Assembly (NCBI GenBank): GCA_046327745.1
Contig: JAXLXV010000018.1
Coordinates: 1-64,000 of the forward strand
Reading direction: 5' to 3'
DNA from: JABAQJ01 sp046327745
Lineage (GTDB): Bacteria; Gemmatimonadota; Gemmatimonadetes; Gemmatimonadales; Gemmatimonadaceae
DNA length: 64,000 nt
Part shown: positions 9,191-17,537 of the stretch, piece after piece
How the letters are laid out: every line of letters begins with the position of its first letter
Position numbering within the stretch: the stretch's first letter is position 1
Notes under the pieces: model-generated
The model's database searches: none
What the model saw: the letters and a program-made list of their open reading frames with translations, nothing else
What the model was told of the DNA's origin: nothing
Position numbers and translations under genes: made by a program

Positions 9191-9835
9191 ATGCTGCACG
9201 TTCGATCAATAGCTGTAGCGGCGATAGTGGTTTTTGCCGTGGGATGTCAGGCGGATGGTCCCTCTGCGCCGGGTACCGCATCCGCACTTCCCGCCGATGC
9301 ATCGCCATCCGCAATCGCCGCCGGCCACGGGCCTATTCTTCAGGGACCGGGTGTCCCGGTCATCGCCAATCCCGTCGTTTCGTTCTGGGCTAAGAAGGGG
9401 ACGCTCAGCGAGGTGTTCATGTACTACGCTTCGCGCCCCGGCCTGACGGATTCTTCGGTGTTCATGCGATTTCGCGTACCAAAGAAAGCCCTGCTCCGGT
9501 ATCCGAACGGACAGCCGTTCCAACAGGGCGATTCTGTTCTGATCACCATCACGTTGATCGACGCCGTGCACCTTGCGGTGGATTGCCAGCCGTCCGGCCT
9601 GCTGTTTGACCCAGCGAGTCCGGCAAAGTTGAAGCTGTCGTACTTCGAGAGTGATCCCGACATCGATCAAGATGGAGATGTCGACGCGACGGACCTGTCC
9701 CTGCAGGCGAAGATCCGCATCTGGAAGAAGGATCCGGGAACGCCGTGGTCACGCCTGGTAGGACTCAACGACCAGTCGTTGCATGAGGTGGAGTCCGACG
9801 TACTTGGCTTCACGAGCTACGCCCTGGCCTACTGA
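9191..9835 (+). CDS. Lipoprotein with a dockerin/EF-hand-like calcium loop
   Basis: The start is decided by AAGGAG six bases upstream. A lipoprotein leader ends in FAVGC. The 214-residue protein has a beta-rich central part and then a segment DIDQDGDVDATDL near residue 160, which matches the calcium-binding loop of a type I dockerin or EF-hand (Asp at 1, 3, 5 and 9, and 12-like positions). Only one such loop is visible, whereas a full dockerin has two, so this may be half a dockerin or a lone EF-hand. Similar 'surface lipoprotein' genes occur in Gemmatimonadota. A strong terminator follows at 9857. Function unknown; calcium binding is an inference from the loop. Confidence 0.7.
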   Translation: MLHVRSIAVAAIVVFAVGCQADGPSAPGTASALPADASPSAIAAGHGPILQGPGVPVIANPVVSFWAKKGTLSEVFMYYASRPGLTDSSVFMRFRVPKKALLRYPNGQPFQQGDSVLITITLIDAVHLAVDCQPSGLLFDPASPAKLKLSYFESDPDIDQDGDVDATDLSLQAKIRIWKKDPGTPWSRLVGLNDQSLHEVESDVLGFTSYALAY

Positions 9836-9856
9836 GCCGACGAGCATGAAGACAGT

Positions 9857-9889
9857 CGAGGGGCCGCGCCTGCGGCCCCTCGTTGATTT
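9857..9889 (+). terminator. Rho-independent terminator
   Basis: A perfect 11-bp GC-rich stem (9857-9867 with 9872-9882) encloses the loop GCCT and is followed by a T-rich tail (TTGATTT). It lies 21 bp after the stop of the dockerin-like lipoprotein gene and clearly ends that transcript. Confidence 0.85.
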
Positions 9890-9929
9890 GGAGACGTGGT
9901 CGGCGCCGAGGCCCTGTTGCAGGTGACGG

Positions 9930-12620
9930 TTACTCGCTGCGGAGCACACGAGCGGGATCGGTGCGCGCGGCTTGGCGAGCAGGGAGGAGGCTCGCGGCCG
10001 CAGCCGCCAAGATCAACACCCCTGCCACGCTCAGGAAAATCGCCGGATCGCGCGGTGACGTCTCAAAGAGCAAGGTGGCCAGCAAGGGAGTGCTCACGAA
10101 CGCCAGGAGCAGTCCGACACCCACGCCCCAACCCGTTGTGCGCAGCCCGTGACCGACGACGTCCCGCAGCACGTGCGAACGCCGGGCGCCTAATGCCATG
10201 CGCACCCCAATTTCTCTTCGTCGCTGCGTGACATCGTACGCGACCACGCTGTATGTCCCGACGATGGCCACGATGAATGCCAACAGTCCGAAGATGCTGA
10301 ACATGGTCGCTCCCAGTCTCCAGGATCGCAGCTCCGGCTCCATGATCTCGCTCATGGCCCGGACATCGGTGTACGGAAGGGCCGAGGACATTGCCGACAG
10401 CGTGCGACGGATCGGCGTGACGGCATCGTTGGCGACGCCGGAGACCCGTACAAACATCACGCGCATGTCAGGCGCCCATTGCCCCAGCGGCAGGAAGTAT
10501 TGCGGTGCCGCGGGTTGACTGAGGGTGGTGACGCGAGCGTCGGCTACGACGCCGACAATGGTGGTACATGGCGCCGTATCGGCCGCCACACGAAAGCACC
10601 TGCCTAACGGGTCCTGATTCGGCCAGACCGCGCGCGCCATAGCGTTGTTGATCAGCACCACCGGCGCCGCCCCCTTCACGTCGTCCGTCGGTGAAAAGGT
10701 GCGCCCACGAAGGAGTCTGGCGCCCAACGTGGGGAAGAACTCCGGACTCACACCGTTTTGATACGGCCCGCCGCCCTTCAAGGGCGGTACCTTGCCGCTC
10801 TCTGGCAGATAGAGATCTTCCTGCCACTGCGACTCGAAGGGGGTGGTCACACTCTGACTGACATTGACGACGCCCGGCAGGCTTCGCACGCGCTCGACGG
10901 CCGCGCGCCAGCGTTCCTCATACTCCTCGGGGGTCTTGGCAATGGTGGAAAGTTCCGGGCGAGCGAAGACCAAGTGATCTGGCACGAAGCCGAGGTCCAA
11001 GGTGGTCGCGCGCCGGAATGACATCGCAAACAGTCCAGCACCAACAAGGAGCGCCACGGAGAGGGCAGCCTGCGTCATGATGAGCGCCGAGCGCAATCGT
11101 GATCGTCGGCCTCCTCCCTCGCGTGTACCTGCCTTCAACGACTCCGTGAGGTCCGATCGACTCGAGGTCAGCGCCGGCGCGAGACCGGCCAGCACGCCCG
11201 TGACGACAATGACGATGGTGGTGAATAGCGCGACCCGACCATCGATGGGTGCGTCCTCCCACGCGATGTCGCGCAGGAGCGTCGCGCGCAAGCCGACCGA
11301 TCCCCAATACGCGATCAGAAGCGCCGCAAGGCCGCCGAGGACGGCGAGTGTGAGTGATTCCGCCAGAAGTTGCAGCACTAGGCGACGGCGCGCGACGCCA
11401 AGCGCCAACCGCACCGCCAATTCCCTACGCCGGCGCGTGGCGCGGGCCAGAAGCAGGTTCGCGACGTTGGCGCAGGCAATCAACAGAACGATCCCAGACA
11501 CCGCCGACAGCCACAACGCTACCTTGGCTTGTGTTGACCCTTCGGGGCCGCGCGATTGGATCATAGGACCCGCGACGACCGCGACCGTTGAGTCACCCTT
11601 CTTTGCGGCGCGTCCAAACTGTTGATGGGCGACTGTGGCAGCGGCCCCCGCAGACGCAGCGCTGTTCCCCGAACGAAGGTGGGCCACCATCTCCAGCCAC
11701 CGCATGTCGTTCGTGGTCCGCCAGCGTGGACTCGCCTGGCTGGCGGCTGCAACAGAAAACGGCACAAACACGTCGACCGGTAGGTTGCGCGGGCCGGTAA
11801 AGCCCCGTGGCGCAACACCCGTGACGACGTAGGAGATCATGTTCAGTTCGATTGAATGGCCTAACGCGGCTTGCGCGCTGCCAAACTCGCGCTCGGCGAA
11901 TCCACCGGAGAGAATCACGGGGTTCACTGCCGGCTCATTCCATTCGTCGGACGTAAGGAAGCGTCCCGCGACGGGATGGACGCCGAGCAACGGAAAGAGA
12001 TTCGGCGTCACGATCATTCCCGCCACCTTGCGCGCCTCGGTGCCACGTCCAAGGGAGAACTCTGTGCGCCACCACGCCGCAACATCGTCGAAGATGTCGT
12101 GGCGCGCGCGGAGATTCTCAAACGCTGGGTATGACGCGCTCCTGTACGTCACCAATCCGAACTCCGGCGTTTGTCGCTGGAAGTAGATCAGTGAGAGCCG
12201 GCCGTCGTCTTTGACGAACGGCGGGGGACGCAACAACAGACGATCCACAACGCCGAACATGGTGGCATTGGCCCCGATGCCTAGCGCGAGCGTGAGCGCG
12301 ACCGTCGCCGTGAAGGCAGGCTCGCGGAAGAGACCGCGCACCGCTTGCCACAAGTCCGTGCTTACATCTCGCCATCGCTCCGCGCGTACCTCATGGTCAA
12401 CGCGATCGCGGTCAATGGCGCCAAGGGTCGCGCGCACGCGCTCGACGTCGCCAAAGCGCCGTCTGGCCTCCGCACGAGCAGCGGTCGGATCGAGTCCGGA
12501 CGCGATCAGCTCTCGTGTCGTGGCGTCCAGGTGATAGTCGATCTCATCATCGACTTCGCGCTCGACCGCCGGCCGTCGCTTGGCCAGTCGAAAGAGTCGG
12601 TGCAGTGGCGAAGCACTCAT
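9930..12620 (-). CDS. ADOP-family ABC transporter permease (FtsX/MacB-like)
   Basis: An 896-residue permease with the typical 'acidobacterial duplicated orphan permease' architecture. A cytoplasmic N-terminal domain of about 90 residues (EVDDEIDYHLDATTREL, then ARRRFGDVERVRATL) is followed by a first membrane helix, a large periplasmic MacB-type domain, three FtsX helices in the middle (LLIACANVANLLLARATRRR), a second periplasmic domain, and a final FtsX triplet ending at LLPARQAARTDPARVLRSE. It has no ATP-binding domain and no ATPase gene adjacent, which is usual for this family. It follows a PadR gene by 7 bp in the same direction, the standard PadR-ADOP pairing. Substrate unknown; efflux or envelope mechanotransmission are the usual guesses. 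Confidence 0.9.
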   Translation of the reverse strand: MSASPLHRLFRLAKRRPAVEREVDDEIDYHLDATTRELIASGLDPTAARAEARRRFGDVERVRATLGAIDRDRVDHEVRAERWRDVSTDLWQAVRGLFREPAFTATVALTLALGIGANATMFGVVDRLLLRPPPFVKDDGRLSLIYFQRQTPEFGLVTYRSASYPAFENLRARHDIFDDVAAWWRTEFSLGRGTEARKVAGMIVTPNLFPLLGVHPVAGRFLTSDEWNEPAVNPVILSGGFAEREFGSAQAALGHSIELNMISYVVTGVAPRGFTGPRNLPVDVFVPFSVAAASQASPRWRTTNDMRWLEMVAHLRSGNSAASAGAAATVAHQQFGRAAKKGDSTVAVVAGPMIQSRGPEGSTQAKVALWLSAVSGIVLLIACANVANLLLARATRRRRELAVRLALGVARRRLVLQLLAESLTLAVLGGLAALLIAYWGSVGLRATLLRDIAWEDAPIDGRVALFTTIVIVVTGVLAGLAPALTSSRSDLTESLKAGTREGGGRRSRLRSALIMTQAALSVALLVGAGLFAMSFRRATTLDLGFVPDHLVFARPELSTIAKTPEEYEERWRAAVERVRSLPGVVNVSQSVTTPFESQWQEDLYLPESGKVPPLKGGGPYQNGVSPEFFPTLGARLLRGRTFSPTDDVKGAAPVVLINNAMARAVWPNQDPLGRCFRVAADTAPCTTIVGVVADARVTTLSQPAAPQYFLPLGQWAPDMRVMFVRVSGVANDAVTPIRRTLSAMSSALPYTDVRAMSEIMEPELRSWRLGATMFSIFGLLAFIVAIVGTYSVVAYDVTQRRREIGVRMALGARRSHVLRDVVGHGLRTTGWGVGVGLLLAFVSTPLLATLLFETSPRDPAIFLSVAGVLILAAAAASLLPARQAARTDPARVLRSE

Positions 12621-12627
12621 GGCGACC

Positions 12628-12966
12628 TCATACCGCTTGAAGGACCCGCGCTACGGCTGCCGCATAACGGGTCCACTGCTCCGTTCGGCGCCGCAATTCC
12701 GCACGACCACCTGCCGTCATCGCGTACAGCTTCACCCGACGGTTCTCATCGTTCACCCCCCATTCCGACGACAACCAACCGCGATGCTCCATGCGATGAA
12801 GCGCCGTGTACAGCGCTCCGTCGTCGATGGAGAGCTCCTGATTCGTGGTCTCGCGAATCCACCTCGCAACGGCGTATCCGTGCCGTGGTCCCCAGATCAG
12901 GGATTTGAGTACGAGCACATCCAGCGTGCCTTGGAGCAGCTCGAGATTGTTTGTCGCAGTCGCCAT
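12628..12966 (-). CDS. PadR-family transcriptional regulator
   Basis: A 112-residue winged-helix protein beginning NNLELLQGTLDVLVLKSLIWG with the PadR hallmarks HGYAVARWI, the SIDDGALYTALHRMEHRGWL recognition region and a basic wing (NRRVKLYAMTAGGRAEL). PadR proteins paired with ADOP permeases normally repress their own operon. The two palindromes just upstream (12989-13068) are the natural candidate operators. The permease gene follows after 7 bp, so both are in one transcript. Confidence 0.93.
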   Translation of the reverse strand: MATATNNLELLQGTLDVLVLKSLIWGPRHGYAVARWIRETTNQELSIDDGALYTALHRMEHRGWLSSEWGVNDENRRVKLYAMTAGGRAELRRRTEQWTRYAAAVARVLQAV

Positions 12967-12988
12967 CTGGCCGATTCTCGCGGAGGTG

Positions 12989-13068
12989 ACCCTTAGATGT
13001 TGAGGGTACGAGGGCTGAGACGTGATGGTTTCAGTCTCAGCTTGGGAGTACCCTCAAGTGTTCAGGGT
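12989..13068 (-). promoter_or_regulatory. Two operator-like palindromes upstream of the PadR gene
   Basis: Two copies of ACCCT-N9-AGGGT stand at 12989-13007 and 13050-13068, with centres 61 bp apart, about six helical turns. Between them is a further perfect pair, TTGAGGGTAC (13000-13009) with GTACCCTCAA (13048-13057), enclosing GCTGAGAC (13014-13021) and GTCTCAGC (13034-13041). The cluster begins 22 bp before the PadR start and probably overlaps the promoter. Autoregulation by PadR is inferred from family knowledge. The remaining part of the 12967-13230 gap holds the terminator at 13182. Confidence 0.65.
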
Positions 13069-13181
13069 AACCCGGTCGACCTGCGGCCGTCAAGTCGGCC
13101 CCCGTCCCCGGCAGTGCGGCGACTAAATGGGACCGATTGAGGCGGCCGATCCGCACGAGGCTCGCCGACGAATGAACCACC

Positions 13182-13215
13182 GCGCAGGCAGGAAGAACGG
13201 CATCGCTGCCTGCGC
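13182..13215 (-). terminator. Hairpin downstream of the M48 peptidase gene
   Basis: A perfect 10-bp stem (GCGCAGGCAG at 13182-13191 with its complement at 13206-13215) closes a 14-nt loop, 15 bp beyond the stop of the leftward gene ending at 13231. There is no T-run on the minus-strand side, so it may be a weak or factor-assisted terminator. Confidence 0.5.
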
Positions 13216-13230
13216 ACCCTTCGTTGGTCA

Positions 13231-14655
13231 CTACTCCACGATCACGCGCTTTACAAAACTCCCCGCCGGGATCGTCTGCGTTGGCTCGACCCCATTGATG
13301 ATGGCCAGCAGCGCGATTGGGATGGACGACGGATTCGCCGCATTGAACTCAGTGATGGTCATGGCTCGACTGAGTTTGACCAGACGCACGCGATTGGGCT
13401 TCACGGCTAGGACCTTCGGATCGGTCTCTGGGCGGAAGGAGCCGATGGCCTGCTGAAACACTCCCGCATACGATGCCGCTCGCGCCGTCGGCGCGTAGGT
13501 GAGCAATCGATAGTTGGAACCGTTGTGGCTGACGAAGGCCACGGTACCGGCAATCGTGGTATTGGCGTCGGGCTGCGCGGCAAACTCTCCCCAAGCGGCG
13601 GGCAGGGCGTTGATGGACTGTGAGGAGGTGCGTCCTGCTTGAATGCCTTGTTGTCCAAGGAACGCCGAGAGCAACTGCGATGGCGTACCGGCGGCCGCGG
13701 CGCTCACAACCATCATCGCATCCTTGGCACCGCTCACACCGACGACCTGTGTGCTTTGGTTTTGCGTCTGCCATCCCGCGGGGAAGTCCACACGGAATCG
13801 AAGATCGGGATGATGGTACACGTTGGATTCAAAGAAGCCGTCGCGCGGGTTCTCGCCAAACACTAAGCCGTCGATGCGCGCTAGAAACTCGTCTCGGCCG
13901 ACCTTGGTACCGGAGAGCGAGCGGTTCAATGCTGTGATGCGCGCTTCGGTGTTGGCAACGCGGTTGTCCGGGTTCGGGTGAGTGGACTGCCACTCAGGAA
14001 TGCGCCCTTCGGGACCGCCGGAAATTTTGTCGAGCACGCGGAACATGTTGGCCATCTCCCGCACGTCGTACCCGTTGTTCAGCGAGTACTTGAATCCCAG
14101 CTCATCAGCTTGCAGTTCGTCTCCTCGGCCGAACTTAAGGAAGAGAAGACCTAGACCGGTCTGGGCAATGTCGCCGAGCTGCGCGATGCGTGGTGAAAGA
14201 ATGGAGCCAGCGACCAGTCCGACTTGTGCGAGTTCGGCATTCGTCATCTGGCGGACGGAGTGCCTCGCGGTCACGTGACCCATTTCGTGACCCAGCACGG
14301 AGGCCATCTCCGCTTCGGACATCATGTGGGTGAGAATACCACGGGTGATGAAGATCGGGCCGCCTGGGAGGGCGAAAGCGTTCACCGCCGGATCATCCAG
14401 TACGATGAAAGACCAAGGGACCGATGGCCGTTCGGTCGTCTTGGCCATCGCCATGCCGACGCCCGAGACGTACCGCTGAAGCGCGGAATCGCCAACGACC
14501 GCGGATTCTTTCAGGACGCTCTGCTTGCCATCCTGCCCCATGGCGATCTCCTGACTTTCCGAGACCAGAGTAAACTCACGTTTGCCGGTCGCGGGGTTGG
14601 TGGCACACGCGGTGATCAGGAGCGCGTACGTGAAGCGCAATCGATTTCTGAGCAT
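13231..14655 (-). CDS. M48-family (BepA/YfgC-like) metallopeptidase lipoprotein
   Basis: A 474-residue exported protein with a lipoprotein leader (ALLITAC, Cys17). The M48 catalytic motif HEMGH is at residues 123-127, followed by ARHS, and the third ligand lies in GDELQADELGFKY near residue 176. In the family these enzymes act in periplasmic protein quality control at the outer membrane. After the peptidase domain comes a PsbP-like segment (YHHPDLRFRVDFPAGWQ) and at the end a short LysM-like tail (TITEFNAANPSSIP, then an INGVEP stretch). BepA has TPRs in that place instead, so this is a different subfamily. Monocistronic, with a hairpin after it. Confidence 0.9.
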   Translation of the reverse strand: MLRNRLRFTYALLITACATNPATGKREFTLVSESQEIAMGQDGKQSVLKESAVVGDSALQRYVSGVGMAMAKTTERPSVPWSFIVLDDPAVNAFALPGGPIFITRGILTHMMSEAEMASVLGHEMGHVTARHSVRQMTNAELAQVGLVAGSILSPRIAQLGDIAQTGLGLLFLKFGRGDELQADELGFKYSLNNGYDVREMANMFRVLDKISGGPEGRIPEWQSTHPNPDNRVANTEARITALNRSLSGTKVGRDEFLARIDGLVFGENPRDGFFESNVYHHPDLRFRVDFPAGWQTQNQSTQVVGVSGAKDAMMVVSAAAAGTPSQLLSAFLGQQGIQAGRTSSQSINALPAAWGEFAAQPDANTTIAGTVAFVSHNGSNYRLLTYAPTARAASYAGVFQQAIGSFRPETDPKVLAVKPNRVRLVKLSRAMTITEFNAANPSSIPIALLAIINGVEPTQTIPAGSFVKRVIVE

Positions 14656-14856
14656 GGTGGTGGTGCTGGGGAATCCTGCGTGGACGGGCGGCGCAGGTGC
14701 GCCGACAGCTCATACCGCTGAAGCCGGCTCTGCGAAGAGGGGTCGCGCGTGCCGAACGTTGCTTGGCGCGGGGACCTTTGGAAAGGGTTTCCCCGGGGTT
14801 CGGCTCTTTCGGCAAAGGCGTTTCGGCCATACGTTCGGCCGTCCCTTAACAGACGG

Positions 14857-15564
14857 ATGTGCACGGTGAAGAAGGCATATTTGCTGCTACTCGCGGGAGC
14901 TGTGTTCGCGGCCCTTGCATCGCCTTTTGTTCGTGGCTCGTCGCTAGCGGCTCAGGCCGCGACGGGTGAGTGGCACGCGCTTTTTGACGGCAAGACGCTC
15001 GACGGGTGGCGCGGCTATCAGATGTTCCGGGCCCCGGTCGGTTGGGAGGCGTCTAACGGCGTGCTGAGCAAGCGCTTCCCCACGGAGGACTTGATCACCG
15101 ACGGAGTCTACGGCGACTTCGAGCTCGAGCTGGAGTGGCGCATCTCGAAGGGTGGCAATAGTGGGATCTTCTACCGCGGGACCGAGCGCTACAGCCACGT
15201 GTACTGGAGCGCCCCTGAGTTCCAGCTGTTGGATGACGCCGCGGCACCGGACGCCAAGAACCGCCTAACGTCGGCTGGCGCCGCATACGCGATCTATCCG
15301 TCGCCTGCTGGCAACGTGAAACCTGCCGGAGAATGGAATACCACGCGGATCATCTGCCGCGGTGCGCATGTGGAGCATTGGTTGAATGGCAAGAAGTTGC
15401 TGGAATACGAGCTCTGGAGCGCCGATTGGAAGGCCAAGGTCAAGGCCAGCAAGTTCAACGAATTCACCGAGTATGGATTGGCGAAGGTGGGGCACATTGC
15501 CTTCCAGGGCGATCACGACGGCGAGCTGGCCTTCCGTAACATCCGCATTCGCGAGCTGAAGTAG
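14857..15564 (+). CDS. Exported DUF1080 (3-keto-disaccharide hydrolase-like) protein
   Basis: I start at the ATG at 14857 because it opens a signal peptide (KKAYLLLLAGAVFAALASP); the frame is open to 14749 but the extra residues are arginine-rich. The mature part begins EWHALFDGKTLDGWRGY, the hallmark of DUF1080, and continues with GDFELELEWRISKGGNSGIFYRG-type strands and VEHWLNGKKLLEYE. It is a concanavalin-like jelly roll. Members studied hydrolyse 3-keto-glycosides made by Gfo/Idh/MocA-type or similar glucoside 3-dehydrogenases. That fits the neighbours at 17538 and 22069. The start of the + arm of the carbohydrate region. No strong ribosome site is visible. Confidence 0.85.
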   Translation: MCTVKKAYLLLLAGAVFAALASPFVRGSSLAAQAATGEWHALFDGKTLDGWRGYQMFRAPVGWEASNGVLSKRFPTEDLITDGVYGDFELELEWRISKGGNSGIFYRGTERYSHVYWSAPEFQLLDDAAAPDAKNRLTSAGAAYAIYPSPAGNVKPAGEWNTTRIICRGAHVEHWLNGKKLLEYELWSADWKAKVKASKFNEFTEYGLAKVGHIAFQGDHDGELAFRNIRIRELK

Positions 15565-15611
15565 CGCGGCGTTCCCCGGTTCCTCCTGACTGACCCCCAC
15601 TCCCCGCCCAC

Positions 15612-16814
15612 ATGTCCGCACGCGTGAAGCTGTCGACCATGATGTTCCTCCAGTATTTCATCTGGGGGAGTTGGTTCGTGACCATGGGTACGTACCTTGG
15701 CCAGACGTTGCACTTCACGGATTCACAGATCGGCTTGGCCTACGGCGCCACAGCGATCGCGGCCTTGGTATCGCCCTTCTTCATGGGAATGATCGCCGAC
15801 CGCTTCTTTGCCACGGAGAAGCTGCTGGCCGGCCTACACATCCTGGGCGGGGTGTTGATGTGGGTGGTTTCGTCGCAGCAGACGTTCAGCGCGTTTTATC
15901 CCATCCTGATTCTGTACGCGCTCTGTTATATGCCGACGTTGAGCCTGACGAACTCGATCTCCTTCCATAACGTGAAGGATCCGGCGCGCGACTTCCCGCT
16001 GATTCGCGTCCTGGGCACGATTGGCTGGATTGTTGCCGGAATCATCGTCGGGAAGGTCCTGAAGGCTGACGCACTCAACACGCCAATGCGTGTGGCGTCG
16101 ATCGGTTCGTTCCTGCTGGGGATTTACTCATTGACGCTGCCCCACACTCCGCCAAAGGCGGCGGGCGCCCCGTTCAATGTACGCGACGCTTTGGGGTTGG
16201 ATTCGCTGCAACTCCTGAAGGATCGTGACTTTCTGATCTTTGTGCTCGGTTCTTTCCTCCTCTGCATTCCTCTGCAGTTCTACTACACGTTCGCCAATCC
16301 CTTCCTGAACGAGATCAAGGCGCCGGAGCCAGCGTTCATCCAGACGTTCGGGCAGATGTCGGAAATCGGCTTCATGCTCCTTCTTCCACTGGCCCTCAAG
16401 CGCTTCGGCATCAAGACGATCATGGTGGGCGGTATGGCGGCTTGGGCCCTCCGCTACCTCGCGTTCAGCAACGGCAACGCAGACGCCGGCATGTGGTTGG
16501 TGTACGCCGGGATCCTTTTGCATGGCGTCTGTTACGACTTCTTCTTCGTGGCCGGCCAGATTTACACGGACGAAAAGGCGGGGCCAAAGATCCGCGCGGC
16601 CGCACAAGGGTTCATCAACTTCGTCACTAACGGCGTTGGCTACTTCATTGGCGCGTTTGTCTCGGGCGCCGTGGTGAGTCGTTATGCCACGCAGTCGGCA
16701 GGCGGAGTCACGCATGATTGGCACGGCATCTGGCTGGTGCCATCCATGATGGCCGCGGTGGTGCTCGTCCTGTTCCTGCTCGCCTTCCGCCCGGCGTCTC
16801 AGACGGCCGCCTGA
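15612..16814 (+). CDS. MFS permease of the nucleoside:H+ symporter type
   Basis: A 400-residue inner-membrane protein with about 12 hydrophobic helices. The N-terminus (STMMFLQYFIWGSWFVTMG) and the loop FHNVKDPARDFPLIRVLGTIGWI match the NupG/XapB family (NHS, TC 2.A.1.10). In carbohydrate clusters of Bacteroidota, Planctomycetota and similar phyla, members of this family sit with Gfo/Idh and DUF1080 genes and probably import sugars or sugar derivatives rather than nucleosides. It starts 47 bp after the DUF1080 gene and the DinB gene begins 14 bp after it, so the four genes likely share a transcript. Confidence 0.88.
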   Translation: MSARVKLSTMMFLQYFIWGSWFVTMGTYLGQTLHFTDSQIGLAYGATAIAALVSPFFMGMIADRFFATEKLLAGLHILGGVLMWVVSSQQTFSAFYPILILYALCYMPTLSLTNSISFHNVKDPARDFPLIRVLGTIGWIVAGIIVGKVLKADALNTPMRVASIGSFLLGIYSLTLPHTPPKAAGAPFNVRDALGLDSLQLLKDRDFLIFVLGSFLLCIPLQFYYTFANPFLNEIKAPEPAFIQTFGQMSEIGFMLLLPLALKRFGIKTIMVGGMAAWALRYLAFSNGNADAGMWLVYAGILLHGVCYDFFFVAGQIYTDEKAGPKIRAAAQGFINFVTNGVGYFIGAFVSGAVVSRYATQSAGGVTHDWHGIWLVPSMMAAVVLVLFLLAFRPASQTAA

Positions 16815-16828
16815 TCGGCGAGGCCCGG

Positions 16829-17455
16829 GTGGAATTCCTGACGGATGCGTACGACTCGGAGCGGCTCAAGACGTTGAGTGTCTGGTCGCTCGTGACGGAC
16901 GACCAGATGGAGTTCCGCGCGGCGCCGCGAGCTCGGACGCCACATGAGCACATGGTGCACCAATGCGTGTCGGAGGATACGTGGATGCGCGCGATGCTCG
17001 ACGTGCAACCGACGCATCCGGCGCTTCCACCCAGCGAAGACCGCTTGGCGTTCCTCTCGCACTACGCCGACACGTCAGCAGAACGGCTCCGTCAGCTCCG
17101 TCAGCGCGATACCACCTGGTGGAATGGAACGGCGCGCTTTTTCGACGTCGATCGGACACGCGCGTGGATCATGCTACGTCGCCTAACGCACTCCGCGCAT
17201 CACCGGGGGCAATTCACCACGATCCTTCGCCTGCTGGGCGCACCGATGTATTCGACGTATGGCCCAACGGCTGACACCGGTGGACTGTTCGTGAACGCGG
17301 CCCCGACGATCTACCGATATCCGTCAGTCGACGCTTTGCGTGCTGCCGAGGCGCGCGGCGGCGAGTGGCCGCCACTGCCCGGGCCCGGAGCGAAGTCGCC
17401 AACAGAACGTCCGGAGATACGCGAGTCCACGCCGAACCCGGTCTTGCCTACCTGA
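16829..17455 (+). CDS. DinB/YfiT-like putative metal-dependent protein
   Basis: The GTG at 16829 is preceded by a GAGG-like ribosome site and leads straight into VEFLTDAYDSERLKTLSV; an earlier ATG at 16718 would overlap the permease gene by 97 bp and is unlikely. The four-helix bundle pattern of the DinB superfamily is clear. The metal histidines are in HEHMVHQCVSED (near residue 37) and in the C-terminal LTHSAHHRGQFTTILRLLG. Family members act as thiol-dependent transferases or are uncharacterised. About 45 proline-rich residues at the C-terminus extend beyond the domain. Its place between a sugar permease and an oxidoreductase is suggestive but gives no function. Confidence 0.8.
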   Translation: MEFLTDAYDSERLKTLSVWSLVTDDQMEFRAAPRARTPHEHMVHQCVSEDTWMRAMLDVQPTHPALPPSEDRLAFLSHYADTSAERLRQLRQRDTTWWNGTARFFDVDRTRAWIMLRRLTHSAHHRGQFTTILRLLGAPMYSTYGPTADTGGLFVNAAPTIYRYPSVDALRAAEARGGEWPPLPGPGAKSPTERPEIRESTPNPVLPT

Positions 17456-17537
17456 ATGCTCTCGCGACGTCGGTTGGCTCATCCATCGGCGCGCAATTCC
17501 TGACCGCCCTACCCCTCGCTCCTCAACAACTCACGCC

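Noticed and set aside
13037..13231. A 64-residue minus-strand frame between the M48 gene and the PadR operator
   Set aside because: It has no ribosome site or domain, and lies over a hairpin at 13182-13215. It is more likely untranslated.
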